Below, piece after piece: positions 9,045 through 16,689 of a DNA stretch of 37,313 bases. Every line of letters starts with the position of its first letter. Within the stretch, counting starts at the first letter, position 1. This DNA is from UBA2137 sp037968575 (GTDB lineage Bacteria; Pseudomonadota; Alphaproteobacteria; Micavibrionales; Micavibrionaceae). The translations under genes were made by a program, and so were the position numbers. The stretch spans positions 1 to 37,313 of the forward strand of contig JBBKVR010000073.1 in NCBI GenBank assembly GCA_037968575.1, in the 5' to 3' direction. Under the pieces are notes generated by a model that had not been told where the DNA came from, searched no databases, and was given only the letters and a program-made list of their open reading frames with translations.

Positions 9045-9062
9045 GGAGCGTTCTAACACTCC
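9045..9062 (-). promoter_or_regulatory. Inverted repeat abutting the roxA start codon
   Basis: On the minus strand ggagtgttagaacgctcc folds into a 7-8 bp hairpin (one G-U pair) and ends one base before the ATG at 9043. Its 5' arm contains the only GGAG nearby, so folding would mask the ribosome binding site. Alternatively it could be a protein operator. What is seen is only the symmetry; the function is inferred. Confidence 0.4.
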
Positions 9063-9146
9063 AAGGGAATGCAGGGCAAGGATAAGAATGCTTTAAGTCG
9101 GCTGTATTTTGTGCCATAAACGCCCTTCGAAAAGGAACATGGGCTA

Positions 9147-11012
9147 ATGCTTACGATATCAAACCTGTCATATAGAATTGGTGGACGCACTATATTGGAT
9201 GAGTGCAATGTCACAATCACGGATAACTGGAAAGTTGGCGTGGTGGGCTTAAACGGTGCTGGGAAATCCACATTGTTCAAGCTTATCTCTGGCGATTTGA
9301 TGCCCGATGGCGGGACAGTTGATATAAATTCCAAGCAGCGCATGGGTATGGTACGCCAAGATATTCCCGAAGTTGATACCTCACTTCTTGACCTTGTTCT
9401 AGAGGCCAATGAGGAAATGGCTGACCTTTGGAAGCGCACAGAAACCGAAGAAGACCCCAATAAAATTGCAGACATATACCAACGTCTCTCTGATTTGGAT
9501 GCTTATTCTGCTCCCGCGAAAGCCACACGTCTTCTGACTGGTCTTGGTTTTAAAGATGAGCAACTCAGCGAACCATTTTCATCTTTTAGTGGAGGGTGGC
9601 GTATGCGCGTTGCCTTGGCGGCGGCTCTTTTTGTCGAGCCTGAAATTCTACTTCTTGATGAACCTACAAACCACTTGGATCTTGAGGCCATTATGTGGTT
9701 AGAAGGTTATCTGGCGAGCTATCCGCACACATTGCTGATTATTTCGCACGACCGCCAAGTTCTCAATAAATGTATCGACCACGTTATTCATGTCGATAAT
9801 CAAAAACTCAAAATGTATACGGGCGACTACGATACCTTTGAGCGTGAACGTGCCGAGGCACTTGGCTTGCAACAAAAGATGCATGAAAAGCAATCGGCTG
9901 AGCGCGAACATATGCAAAAATTTGTTGATCGCTTTAAGGCGCAAGCTTCCAAAGCCAGACAGGCGCAAAGTCGTATGAAAGCGCTGGAGAAAATGGATAT
10001 TGTCGATGCGGTGATTGCTGATCGTGCTGTGCGCTTTACCTTTCCAAATCCAAAGGAAATGCCCGCCCCGATGATATCAATTAACAAAGTGGATATAGGC
10101 TACACAAAAGGACAACCTGTTCTTAAAGATGTCTATGAAAGCATTGATAATGACGATCGTATCGCTTTACTTGGAGCAAACGGAAACGGGAAATCAACGC
10201 TGATTAAATTGATTGCCGATAAGCTTGCTCCCATGAAAGGCGAAGTGACGCGAGCTGCAAAACTGCGCATTGGATATTTCTCCCAGCACCAAACCGAAGA
10301 GCTAGATGTTAATTCTACGCCCTACCATGAAATGTTTAACTTGATGCACAAGGCTAATCCCGAGGTTAGAGAACCCCAAGTGCGTGCCAAATTGGGTGCG
10401 TTCGGGTTCTCTCGTGATTTGGCGGATAACACAATTCAATCGCTCAGTGGTGGTGAGAAGGCAAGACTGTTGTTTGCCTTTATGAGTTTCGATGCCCCGC
10501 ATTTATTATTGCTCGATGAGCCAACAAACCACTTGGATATTGATGCACGTGAAGCTCTTGTTCAGGCTTTGAATAATTACGAAGGCGCGATTGTTATCGT
10601 CAGCCACGATCCCAATATGGTGGAGCGAGTAGCGGACCGTCTTTGGGTTGTGCGCGATGGTGCGTGCGAGCATTTCGAAGGTGATTTGGAAGATTACCGC
10701 GACTACACAATTCAGGCACGTCGCGAAGAACGTAAACAGGATAAGAAGAAAAAGGACAAGGCCAAAGAATCTGAAAATGTTGAAGAATCTACGGAACCAG
10801 CTACAGCCGTAAATCCGCAACTTGTGGCAAAACTGGAAAAGAAAATCGAAACATTAGAGACTGAAAAAACCGAGCTCGAAAAAATGATGGCTAGCAAAGG
10901 TTTTTATACAAAACCAGCTGCCGAGACTGTTAAAGTTCAAACGAAGCACACACAAGTTAGTGCAGATTTAGAAGCAACCGAAGCGGAATGGCTTGAAGTT
11001 CAGGCGGGTTAA
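9147..11012 (+). CDS. ABC-F family ATPase, YheS-like
   Basis: 621 residues with two ABC ATPase domains and no membrane segments, the ABC-F layout. Domain 1: Walker A G-L-N-G-A-G-K-S-T (34-42), signature F-S-G-G-W-R-M-R (147-154) and Walker B L-L-L-D-E-P-T-N-H-L-D (168-178). A charged linker resembling the P-site tRNA-interaction motif spans about 240-300. Domain 2: G-A-N-G-N-G-K-S-T (about 343-351), L-S-G-G-E-K-A-R (about 433) and L-L-L-D-E-P-T-N-H-L-D (about 453-463). A Lys/Glu-rich coiled-coil tail follows from about residue 520. S-F-S-G-G-W-R-M-R and the linker sequence match YheS better than EttA or Uup. ABC-F proteins act in the ribosomal E site to rescue or regulate elongation. SD aaagga sits at 9131-9136. 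A two-codon ORF (ATG-GGC-TAA, 9139-9147) overlaps the start codon. Confidence 0.92.
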   Translation: MLTISNLSYRIGGRTILDECNVTITDNWKVGVVGLNGAGKSTLFKLISGDLMPDGGTVDINSKQRMGMVRQDIPEVDTSLLDLVLEANEEMADLWKRTETEEDPNKIADIYQRLSDLDAYSAPAKATRLLTGLGFKDEQLSEPFSSFSGGWRMRVALAAALFVEPEILLLDEPTNHLDLEAIMWLEGYLASYPHTLLIISHDRQVLNKCIDHVIHVDNQKLKMYTGDYDTFERERAEALGLQQKMHEKQSAEREHMQKFVDRFKAQASKARQAQSRMKALEKMDIVDAVIADRAVRFTFPNPKEMPAPMISINKVDIGYTKGQPVLKDVYESIDNDDRIALLGANGNGKSTLIKLIADKLAPMKGEVTRAAKLRIGYFSQHQTEELDVNSTPYHEMFNLMHKANPEVREPQVRAKLGAFGFSRDLADNTIQSLSGGEKARLLFAFMSFDAPHLLLLDEPTNHLDIDAREALVQALNNYEGAIVIVSHDPNMVERVADRLWVVRDGACEHFEGDLEDYRDYTIQARREERKQDKKKKDKAKESENVEESTEPATAVNPQLVAKLEKKIETLETEKTELEKMMASKGFYTKPAAETVKVQTKHTQVSADLEATEAEWLEVQAG

Positions 11013-11015
11013 CTC

Positions 11016-11225
11016 CTAATCATCCATCAACATAGCCAAGGCCGCGTTGCGTTTTGTTGCGTTCACGCGCAGGAATAGCGTGCGGGCGTGTTTGACATCT
11101 TTGGCCGTTCCACTTTCCACTGCGGCACGCATGGCAAGGACAGCAGGGTCATCAGGAGAAGCTATGAAGGATAACGCAGTAGCAAGACGCCCCATGGTTT
11201 CGATATTAATTTCAGTGTCTGACAT
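11016..11225 (-). CDS. Small conserved-looking hypothetical protein
   Basis: 69 residues, soluble and mostly helical, with the readable core D-D-P-A-V-L-A-M-R-A-A-V-E-S-G-T-A-K-D. Its stop lies three bases from the stop of the convergent ABC-F gene, leaving no room for a terminator between them. It is divergent from the RRM gene at 11310. Coding quality (Ala-rich, no odd codons) and the tight packing suggest a real gene. I do not recognise a named family and give no function. Confidence 0.6.
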   Translation of the reverse strand: MSDTEINIETMGRLATALSFIASPDDPAVLAMRAAVESGTAKDVKHARTLFLRVNATKRNAALAMLMDD

Positions 11226-11309
11226 AATGGGTGTGTTCCTTTAAGCTTTGCAACAATGCACGCCTATGGTACTCAGAGCCTTACCTTTTGTCCATTGGAG
11301 CAGACCTTT

Positions 11310-11546
11310 ATGAAACTTATTGTCCTTAACCTACCCCGTGATTATAAAGAGCAAGAACTTGCAGAACTGTTTAAGGTCTGCGGCAACATCAAGGCTTGTA
11401 GCTTGGTTCTGAATGAAGACACTGGTAAATCCAAGGGCTTTGGCTTTGTGGAAATGGCGTTGGAGCACGAGGGCAAGATTGCTATTCAACAATTGCACGG
11501 TAAGAAAATTGGAAAAAATAAAATCCGCGTCAAACAGGCTGATTAA
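11310..11546 (+). CDS. RNA-recognition-motif (RRM) protein
   Basis: 78 residues forming a single RRM domain. RNP2 is L-I-V-L-N-L (3-8) and RNP1 is K-G-F-G-F-V-E-M (42-49), both with the aromatic residues that stack on RNA bases. The start is ATG 11310, with GGAG at 11297-11300; the longer in-frame reading from 11256 lacks a ribosome binding site and adds non-RRM sequence. Stand-alone bacterial RRM proteins such as cyanobacterial Rbp are single-stranded RNA binders, some linked to cold response. The stop TAA abuts the ATG of the yaiI gene (TAAATG), so the two are translationally coupled. Confidence 0.88.
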   Translation: MKLIVLNLPRDYKEQELAELFKVCGNIKACSLVLNEDTGKSKGFGFVEMALEHEGKIAIQQLHGKKIGKNKIRVKQAD

Positions 11547-12005
11547 ATGAAAATATGGGTTGATGGTGATGCATGTCCCAAGGGCGTGAAGGAAATCTTG
11601 TACCGCCTGGCAGAGCGTACCAGCATTACAATCACCTTTGTTGCCAATGAGTATTTGCGCCTACCCCAAATTGATACTCTTGAAATGATCCAAGTTGGTG
11701 ATGGGCTGGATGTTGCCGATGATGAAATCGTTGAGCTTTGTTCGGCGGGTGACATGATTATTACCGCAGATATTCCACTTGCTGCGCGCGTGGTTGAGAA
11801 GGGAGCAACGGCTCTTGATCCACGCGGAACATTATATACGAGCAATAATATCGGAGAGATATTGGGTATGCGTAATTTTATGGATGAGTTGCGTGGCTCG
11901 GGTGTTGAGACAGGTGGACCAAATAGTTTTAGCGCAAAAGACCGTCAAAAATTTGCCAATGAACTTGACCAATTTATTACCAAACAGGGTTCTTCACTGT
12001 CTTAG
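11547..12005 (+). CDS. yaiI: YaiI/YqxD family (UPF0178, DUF188) protein
   Basis: 152 residues, matching the family length. Opens with K-I-W-V-D-G-D-A-C-P (Asp6, Asp8). Internal hallmarks are D-M-I-I-T-A-D-I-P-L-A, L-D-P-R-G-T-L-Y-T and the C-terminal M-R-N-F-M-D-E-L-R followed by G-G-P. The fold is thought to be PIN/NYN nuclease-like with conserved acidic residues, but no activity is established. It starts immediately after the RRM gene stop, so a joint role in RNA metabolism is a reasonable inference. Confidence 0.9.
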   Translation: MKIWVDGDACPKGVKEILYRLAERTSITITFVANEYLRLPQIDTLEMIQVGDGLDVADDEIVELCSAGDMIITADIPLAARVVEKGATALDPRGTLYTSNNIGEILGMRNFMDELRGSGVETGGPNSFSAKDRQKFANELDQFITKQGSSLS

Positions 12006-12062
12006 GTTTGTTATAATCTATAGAGTTTCAAGTCATCACCTCTATTGTGTATACTGTGAGTC

Positions 12063-12725
12063 ATGAACTCTCACATCGTTAAAAGTTCACTTGAAGAGAC
12101 GCCCTTAAAGGCCGCTATCTCTGTGATAAGAGAAAGCTTGTTTCAGTTTGAGGATGGAGCACAGGCTGTTCACATCATTATTGCAAACCTTATTGAAACT
12201 GGAAATGATTGGTGCGCAGTTGTCAGTGTTGTTCCTGTGCCTGACCTAGATGAAAAGCATTCGGAGACAATTGTGTTTGGGCATCTGCCAGCCAAATATA
12301 GTGATTTATACGACGATATATTGCCCGAGGTTGATCATCTAAACTTGATTGATAATCAGTCTATTTGGGACAATATAAAGTTGTATCTTCTTGATATTTA
12401 TTTCTATCAGGCGGTTCATTTTGGACGACTAAAAAGGCTCTCGGGAAGTAGCGGGGGATATTTTAAAGAAGCGAGTAAAACGTACGATGCTGATCCAGAT
12501 CTGAAAGCTATGCTATATGAGCACGGTAACGATGCGGGAGGTGTTGAAGTGATGAGTCATTTGTCAGGAATTGATGCCTTTCACGAAGTCACTAAAAAAG
12601 AAGGTCAGACGATGCAGAGCAAACAAAATCGCCTTGCCAAGAAACAACAAATTGTAATGAGTGAAGTTCGCGATAGCCCTAAAATTAGAGCTATGATGAA
12701 AGAAATTGGGTACGTTTTCGATTAG
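12063..12725 (+). CDS. Hypothetical protein, 220 aa
   Basis: No family recognised. Soluble, mixed alpha/beta, with a single Cys (W-C-A-V-V-S-V-V), an acidic middle (L-Y-D-D-I-L-P-E-V-D-H) and a basic, helical C-terminal third (K-Q-N-R-L-A-K-K-Q-Q). No signal peptide or membrane segment is visible. It lies 57 nt after yaiI on the same strand and may be cotranscribed. A short A/T hairpin (GTTTTT-AAT-AAAAAC, about 12729-12745) follows its stop but lacks a T tract. Confidence 0.65.
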   Translation: MNSHIVKSSLEETPLKAAISVIRESLFQFEDGAQAVHIIIANLIETGNDWCAVVSVVPVPDLDEKHSETIVFGHLPAKYSDLYDDILPEVDHLNLIDNQSIWDNIKLYLLDIYFYQAVHFGRLKRLSGSSGGYFKEASKTYDADPDLKAMLYEHGNDAGGVEVMSHLSGIDAFHEVTKKEGQTMQSKQNRLAKKQQIVMSEVRDSPKIRAMMKEIGYVFD

Positions 12726-12823
12726 CCTGTGGTTTTTAATAAAAACTACTGATTTCTATGTTGACTGGGACTCCAAAATATTAGATAAGAAGGGCAAGTT
12801 TAACAGGGAATTTTTTGTAGGCC

Positions 12824-13051
12824 ATGCAAGTTCTACACGCTCTAACAGTTTTATCTTTAAGTACGGGTTCACCAGCAGATGTTGAACCACTCCAGCCTAT
12901 ATTCAATACAGCCGTTTTTGAAGAATTTATGCAGGACAACCAAGACGACAGTAAGAACCCTGATTATTACAGGATGAAGAAAAGCGGAAAGAGCGGATGG
13001 GGCGGCGCCTCGTGTAAACATCCTTTAAATAATCGTCCATACACCATCTAA
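12824..13051 (+). CDS. Small hypothetical protein with stop codon inside a terminator
   Basis: 75 residues, no family recognised. The N-terminus is mildly hydrophobic (Q-V-L-H-A-L-T-V-L-S-L-S), the middle acidic (F-M-Q-D-N-Q-D-D), and the C-terminus is Gly/Ser/Lys-rich with W-G-G-A-S-C-K-H. The ribosome binding site is poor (agggaa about 15 nt upstream of the ATG). The main support is that a perfect intrinsic terminator begins at its last codons and includes the TAA. It could instead be a small noncoding transcript ending there. Confidence 0.45.
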   Translation: MQVLHALTVLSLSTGSPADVEPLQPIFNTAVFEEFMQDNQDDSKNPDYYRMKKSGKSGWGGASCKHPLNNRPYTI

Positions 13052-13066
13052 CTAGATGGTTTTTTT
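13043..13066 (+). terminator. Intrinsic terminator
   Basis: accatct-aact-agatggt (13043-13060) is a perfect 7-bp stem with a four-base loop, followed by a run of T to 13066. The TAA stop of the 75-aa ORF (13049-13051) lies in the 5' arm and loop. Confidence 0.9.
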
Positions 13067-13203
13067 ATGTCTTTTTTCGGGAGACATCTCATCAATTCTC
13101 TGAAAAGTAAATAACACCATCCACCTCATCTAAAAGGATAAATTGGAACTAAATCCATTTTCTACCTATTAGTTATGCAGTGAAATAATTGAAAGGTAAT
13201 AAA

Positions 13204-13377
13204 ATGGAATATGGTATTGTAGGTTTAATTGTTCTGGTATTAGACATCATCGCAATCGTAGGAATTATTCAAAGTGCCATCGAACCTCTGATGAAGTTGG
13301 TTTGGATTGTGGTTGTTTTGGCTCTTCCCGTTGTGGGTATGCTTTTATGGTTTCTTATTGGCGCCAAAAAAGTCTAG
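13204..13377 (+). CDS. Small membrane protein, PLDc_N (phospholipase D N-terminal-like) family
   Basis: 57 residues from ATG 13204, with AAAGG at 13192-13196 as the ribosome binding site; an in-frame TTG at 13189 is less likely. It consists of two transmembrane helices separated by a short turn (I-Q-S-A-I-E-P-L-M-K). The second helix, W-I-V-V-V-L-A-L-P-V-V-G-M-L-L-W-F-L-I-G, is the PLDc_N pattern (W...P..G...G). This module occurs at the N-terminus of cardiolipin synthases and as stand-alone small membrane proteins without a catalytic HKD motif, as here. The stand-alone role is unknown. Confidence 0.8.
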   Translation: MEYGIVGLIVLVLDIIAIVGIIQSAIEPLMKLVWIVVVLALPVVGMLLWFLIGAKKV

Positions 13378-13397
13378 TAACATCAGATTTTATAATC

Positions 13398-13427
13398 AAA
13401 AAAGCCTGTCAGAAGACAAGCTTTTTG
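13398..13427. terminator. Bidirectional intrinsic terminator
   Basis: aaaaagcctgtc (13399-13410) pairs with gacaagcttttt (13415-13426) with one mismatch around an agaa loop. The A tract and T tract make it usable in both directions, serving the convergent genes ending at 13377 (+) and 13432 (-). Confidence 0.85.
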
Positions 13428-13431
13428 CTAT

Positions 13432-13851
13432 TTAATTGTGCCCTCTCCCGTTACCGTGACCGGGATTATCCTTAAAATCTTTATTGTTGCCAACTTTGCG
13501 ACCATCACCATCGAAAATATCATCTGAAGCTTCTTCTATGTCTTCTACAATCTCTTCAATTAGGCCATCACTATCGTCATCATCGCCTTTATTCTTAGAG
13601 ACATTACGGCGAGCATTTTCAAGTCCATGATGTTCACCGCCGTGCTTATCAAGATTTTTATCAATTTGACGGAGTGCATTTTCATTGCCTTTTTCTCCAT
13701 CAAAATCATCATCTTCACCTGTAAAAATGTCCGCAATTTTATCGCCAATACGTTCAAATATATTTCTCTTATCATTGTCTTTTGCTAGTGCCTGACTAGA
13801 GCCAACAGTTAAAAGTGCAATAGTTAAAGCTGGTAGGATCAGATGTTTCAT
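13432..13851 (-). CDS. Secreted acidic hypothetical protein
   Basis: 139 residues. Residues 1-23 form a Sec signal peptide (K-H-L-I-L-P then a hydrophobic core), with likely cleavage after A-L-A before K-D-N. The mature part is low-complexity and strongly acidic (G-E-D-D-D-F-D-G, K-G-D-D-D-D-S-D, E-E-I-V-E-D-I-E-E-A-S-D-D-I) with a His/Gly tail (P-G-H-G-N-G-R-G-H-N). It is probably periplasmic or extracellular, and the Asp clusters suggest divalent-cation binding. That is an inference from composition only. No family recognised. Confidence 0.65.
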   Translation of the reverse strand: MKHLILPALTIALLTVGSSQALAKDNDKRNIFERIGDKIADIFTGEDDDFDGEKGNENALRQIDKNLDKHGGEHHGLENARRNVSKNKGDDDDSDGLIEEIVEDIEEASDDIFDGDGRKVGNNKDFKDNPGHGNGRGHN

Positions 13852-13998
13852 TTTTTAGGCTTTCTTTAAAAAGTGTTATCGCACTAGTAGAGGTAAATTG
13901 ATTCATTCAACAAACAATACGCTTAGATTAGAAATCCCCTTCTCTAAAAATTTATATTTTGATGTAGGAGAACACAAAATACAGAAGAAGAAATATTC

Positions 13999-14928
13999 TT
14001 AAACTGGTTTGGCAATCGCGAATTTTCGAAGTTTTTTACGGCGTTTGCGGTTGGAGAAGGCTAGAATTATCCCCGAGAATGTAACGATGAGCGCACCAAT
14101 GGTCATGTAATAATCGGGTAAATCGCCAAACAGCATATAACCAAATATTAATCCCCACAGCAATTGCGAATAGTGCGTTGCACTGACCATGGCCACAGGT
14201 GCTTTTGCATAGGCAAACACAGAAAACACAACACCGAAAACAATTGTTACGGCTGCGATTGTCAGATTTATTCCATCAACAATATCTACTGACGTGACGT
14301 TATCCGAGATAAAAAATAATGAGATGAAAAAGCTAATAACTGTGGGATAAAGAACGAAGGAAAGTTTGTTCTCGAGCGGAGTAAATAGTCTGTAAATATT
14401 TGCTGTTATTGCAATACACAGCACTATCAAAAGGCACATGAAAAAAGGCATATTTAAGGAGTCTAACCCTGGTCTGTAGGCGATAACTACACCAAGAAAA
14501 CCAAGGCCAATCGCCAGCATGTTTACTACTGTAATTTTATCTTTGAATAAAAGGCTTGCTAGTAAACAGGTCGCCATAGGTGTTGTAAAAATGATTGTGT
14601 AAAAATCAACCAGAGGCATGGTTTCCAAAACATATGTCACCAAAAACATCACGGGAACGACACAAGCACAACGTGCGAGATGAAGGTAGGGGTGTTTTGT
14701 GTAAAGAAGTGCACGTAATCTTTTTCTGTAAATCGCATATCCAACAACGGCAATAATCGTGATGATGCAAATCCAGAACTGTATGTCGAACACTGAGAAT
14801 TCTGTGACGAGAAGTTTACGAACAGCGTCCGAAACAGCATAAAGAAAGAAAGCTAGAAAAGCGTATATCAAACCTATATTTGTTGATTTCGAATTATCCA
14901 CTACTCCCCACCAAACTGGGTGATCCAT
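13999..14928 (-). CDS. EamA/DMT-superfamily transporter
   Basis: 309 residues with ten predicted membrane helices in two five-helix halves, the EamA (DMT) architecture. Typical landmarks are Y-A-V-S-D-A-V-R-K early in helix 1, P-L-V-D-F-Y-T-I-I-F-T-T-P near helix 4, and the second-half A-P-V-A-M-V-S-A-T-H-Y-S-Q-L-L-W-G. The tail is very basic (R-K-R-R-K-K-L-R-K) and cytoplasmic. Substrates vary (metabolite export) and cannot be told here. The ATG at 14928 lies inside metG (28-nt overlap). A GTG just past the metG stop gives a shorter protein starting V-D-N-S-K. Either way it is probably cotranscribed with metG. Confidence 0.85.
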   Translation of the reverse strand: MDHPVWWGVVDNSKSTNIGLIYAFLAFFLYAVSDAVRKLLVTEFSVFDIQFWICIITIIAVVGYAIYRKRLRALLYTKHPYLHLARCACVVPVMFLVTYVLETMPLVDFYTIIFTTPMATCLLASLLFKDKITVVNMLAIGLGFLGVVIAYRPGLDSLNMPFFMCLLIVLCIAITANIYRLFTPLENKLSFVLYPTVISFFISLFFISDNVTSVDIVDGINLTIAAVTIVFGVVFSVFAYAKAPVAMVSATHYSQLLWGLIFGYMLFGDLPDYYMTIGALIVTFSGIILAFSNRKRRKKLRKFAIAKPV

Positions 14929-16601
14929 TCTTCGACTTGCTCATCTTCGATTTTTTTGAAGAGAATGTCGGGCGTGGTGATTTTTTCACCAGCTTTTGTT
15001 TGCCCTAAAGCATCTTTAAAGGTTTCAGGCCATGTAAATTCTGGTTTTTCCCCGAGCAATTCCAGCATTGTTTTTGATGCATTTGGAATGAAAGGCGAGG
15101 AGAGCGAAGCAAAAATTTTGATGAGGTCTATCGCGTATTTGATACTGATTTCTGCTTTTGAGATATCTTCTTTGATTGTCGACCAAGGCGCTGCCTGTTG
15201 CAGATATTCATTGGCTGTCACCCACATGGAGCGGAGTTCTGCTGTTGCTTTTCTGAACTCCATCTCGTCCATGAATTTCGTATAACGCACGAGTTTTTCT
15301 TCTAAAACTCTAGTAGTTTCATTCTCTAACTCACCATATTCGGTGACGCTCGGAATTGTAGCATCCATCTTGGAGGCACAGAACTTGAGAACGCGACTGA
15401 GGAGGTTGCCAAGAACATCAGCGAGATCTTTATTTACTGTTGATTGAAATTGCTCCCACGTAAAACTTGTATCCTGAGATTCAGGGGCATTTGCCATTAA
15501 GTACCATCGCCAGTAGTCAGAGGGCAGGAGTTCAATCGCTTGATCCATGAATATTCCACGACGGCTTGAGGTCGAAAATTTTCCACCATAATAATTGAGC
15601 CAATTTAAACCTTTAATATAATCAGTTTTTTTCCAAGGCTCGTCAGAACCAAACAAAGTGACAGGAAAACCAACAGTGTGGAACGGGACATTATCTTTCC
15701 CCATGAACTGAACGTATTTGACGTCATTTGCGCCTTTATCTTCACGCCACCATGACTCCCAATCGTTGCCAGTTTCTTCACTCCATTCAGCAGTGGCGGC
15801 AATATATTCAATCGGTGCATCAAACCAGACATAGAAAACTTTTTCCTCAAAGCCCTTACGAACATCACCTTTGTAGGCAACAGGAACACCCCAACTTAAA
15901 TCGCGGGTAATGCTTCTGTCACGCAAACCCTCATCGAGCCATTTATAGGCGATGGATGTGACAAGTGTTGGCCAATCTTTTTGAGAACCAATCCATGTCC
16001 GTAACGTATCAACCATTGTTGATTGCTTCAGGAACAAATGTTTGGAGGGACGAATTTCGATCTCTTCAGAGCCTGAAATGGCAGAGCGTGGATTGATAAG
16101 GTCGACAGGATCGAGAACCTTGGTACAGCTTTCACACTGGTCACCGCGTGCACGCTCATAACCACAATGTGGACATGTTCCCTCAACATAACGATCGGGC
16201 AGAAAGCGTTCCTCAGCCTTGGAATAAACCTGCTGTGTTTCTACTTCCTCAAGCATGTCGTTCTTGTCCAACTGATGATAAAAATGTTGGGTAAGCTCAT
16301 GGTTTTGCTTTGAGCTTGAACGCCCAAACCAATCAAAAGAAATATCGTAATTCTTATAAATTTCTTTCTGAACATCGTGCATTTTGGCGCAATATTCAGT
16401 GATATCCGTACCCTCGGCTTGCGCCCCTAATTCTGCAGGCGTCCCATGTTCATCTGTTGCACATATATAGAGAACATCGTTCCCAGCAGACCTCAAATAA
16501 CGTGCGTAAACGTCGGCTGGCAACATAGAACCGACAAGGTTTCCCAAATGCTTAACGCCATTGATGTAGGGGAGGGCAGATGTAACGAGATATTTGGTCA
16601 T
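14901..16601 (-). CDS. metG: Methionyl-tRNA synthetase
   Basis: 566 residues, class I synthetase that charges tRNA-Met. HIGH-type motif H-L-G-N (18-21) after P-Y-I-N-G. The connective domain has four Cys in C-P-H-C...C-E-S-C (143, 146, 156, 159) for one zinc site. K-F-S-T-S (341-345) stands in place of KMSKS. The anticodon-binding helical domain follows (about 390-540, with N-K-D-L-A-D-V-L-G-N). It ends without the C-terminal EMAP-like tRNA-binding domain of E. coli MetG. The K-F-S-T-S form and the D-Y-W-R-W-Y-L-M-A-N-A-P-E-S block resemble the type I recall from actinobacteria and some other bacteria, so this is a family variant and not a broken motif. The start lies 22 nt from a repeat shared with eptA. 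Confidence 0.95.
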   Translation of the reverse strand: MTKYLVTSALPYINGVKHLGNLVGSMLPADVYARYLRSAGNDVLYICATDEHGTPAELGAQAEGTDITEYCAKMHDVQKEIYKNYDISFDWFGRSSSKQNHELTQHFYHQLDKNDMLEEVETQQVYSKAEERFLPDRYVEGTCPHCGYERARGDQCESCTKVLDPVDLINPRSAISGSEEIEIRPSKHLFLKQSTMVDTLRTWIGSQKDWPTLVTSIAYKWLDEGLRDRSITRDLSWGVPVAYKGDVRKGFEEKVFYVWFDAPIEYIAATAEWSEETGNDWESWWREDKGANDVKYVQFMGKDNVPFHTVGFPVTLFGSDEPWKKTDYIKGLNWLNYYGGKFSTSSRRGIFMDQAIELLPSDYWRWYLMANAPESQDTSFTWEQFQSTVNKDLADVLGNLLSRVLKFCASKMDATIPSVTEYGELENETTRVLEEKLVRYTKFMDEMEFRKATAELRSMWVTANEYLQQAAPWSTIKEDISKAEISIKYAIDLIKIFASLSSPFIPNASKTMLELLGEKPEFTWPETFKDALGQTKAGEKITTPDILFKKIEDEQVEEWITQFGGE

Positions 16602-16623
16602 ATTATTTATTTAAACGCCTGTT

Positions 16624-16669
16624 TTGATTTTGATTATTCCTAAAGCAAAATCAGTTCAAATACAATGTG
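16624..16669 (-). repeat. 46-nt imperfect repeat, copy 1 (upstream of metG)
   Basis: Matches 18963-19008 in the same orientation with four differences over 46 nt. The core (16638-16669) has only one. On the minus strand it reads CACATTGTATTTGAAC followed by TGATTTTGCTTTAGGA and ends 22 nt before the metG ATG. TTGTAT or TTGAAC could be a -35 element, so a shared promoter or regulator site is possible; a dispersed repeat family is the alternative. Confidence 0.75.
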
Positions 16670-16689
16670 AAGTGCGTGTGTAGGGTTTA

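Noticed and set aside
14920..15285. 121-aa plus-strand ORF opposite metG
   Set aside because: It is antisense to metG, which is intact with all motifs; no independent evidence of coding.
14899..16601. K-F-S-T-S in MetRS considered a damaged KMSKS motif
   Set aside because: The surrounding block is well conserved and I recall the same variant from other bacterial MetRS proteins, so it is a subfamily trait.
16650..16669. GTTCAAATAC in the 46-nt repeat looked like a tRNA T-loop or att core
   Set aside because: No acceptor, anticodon or D arms can be folded around either copy, and there is no integrase nearby.
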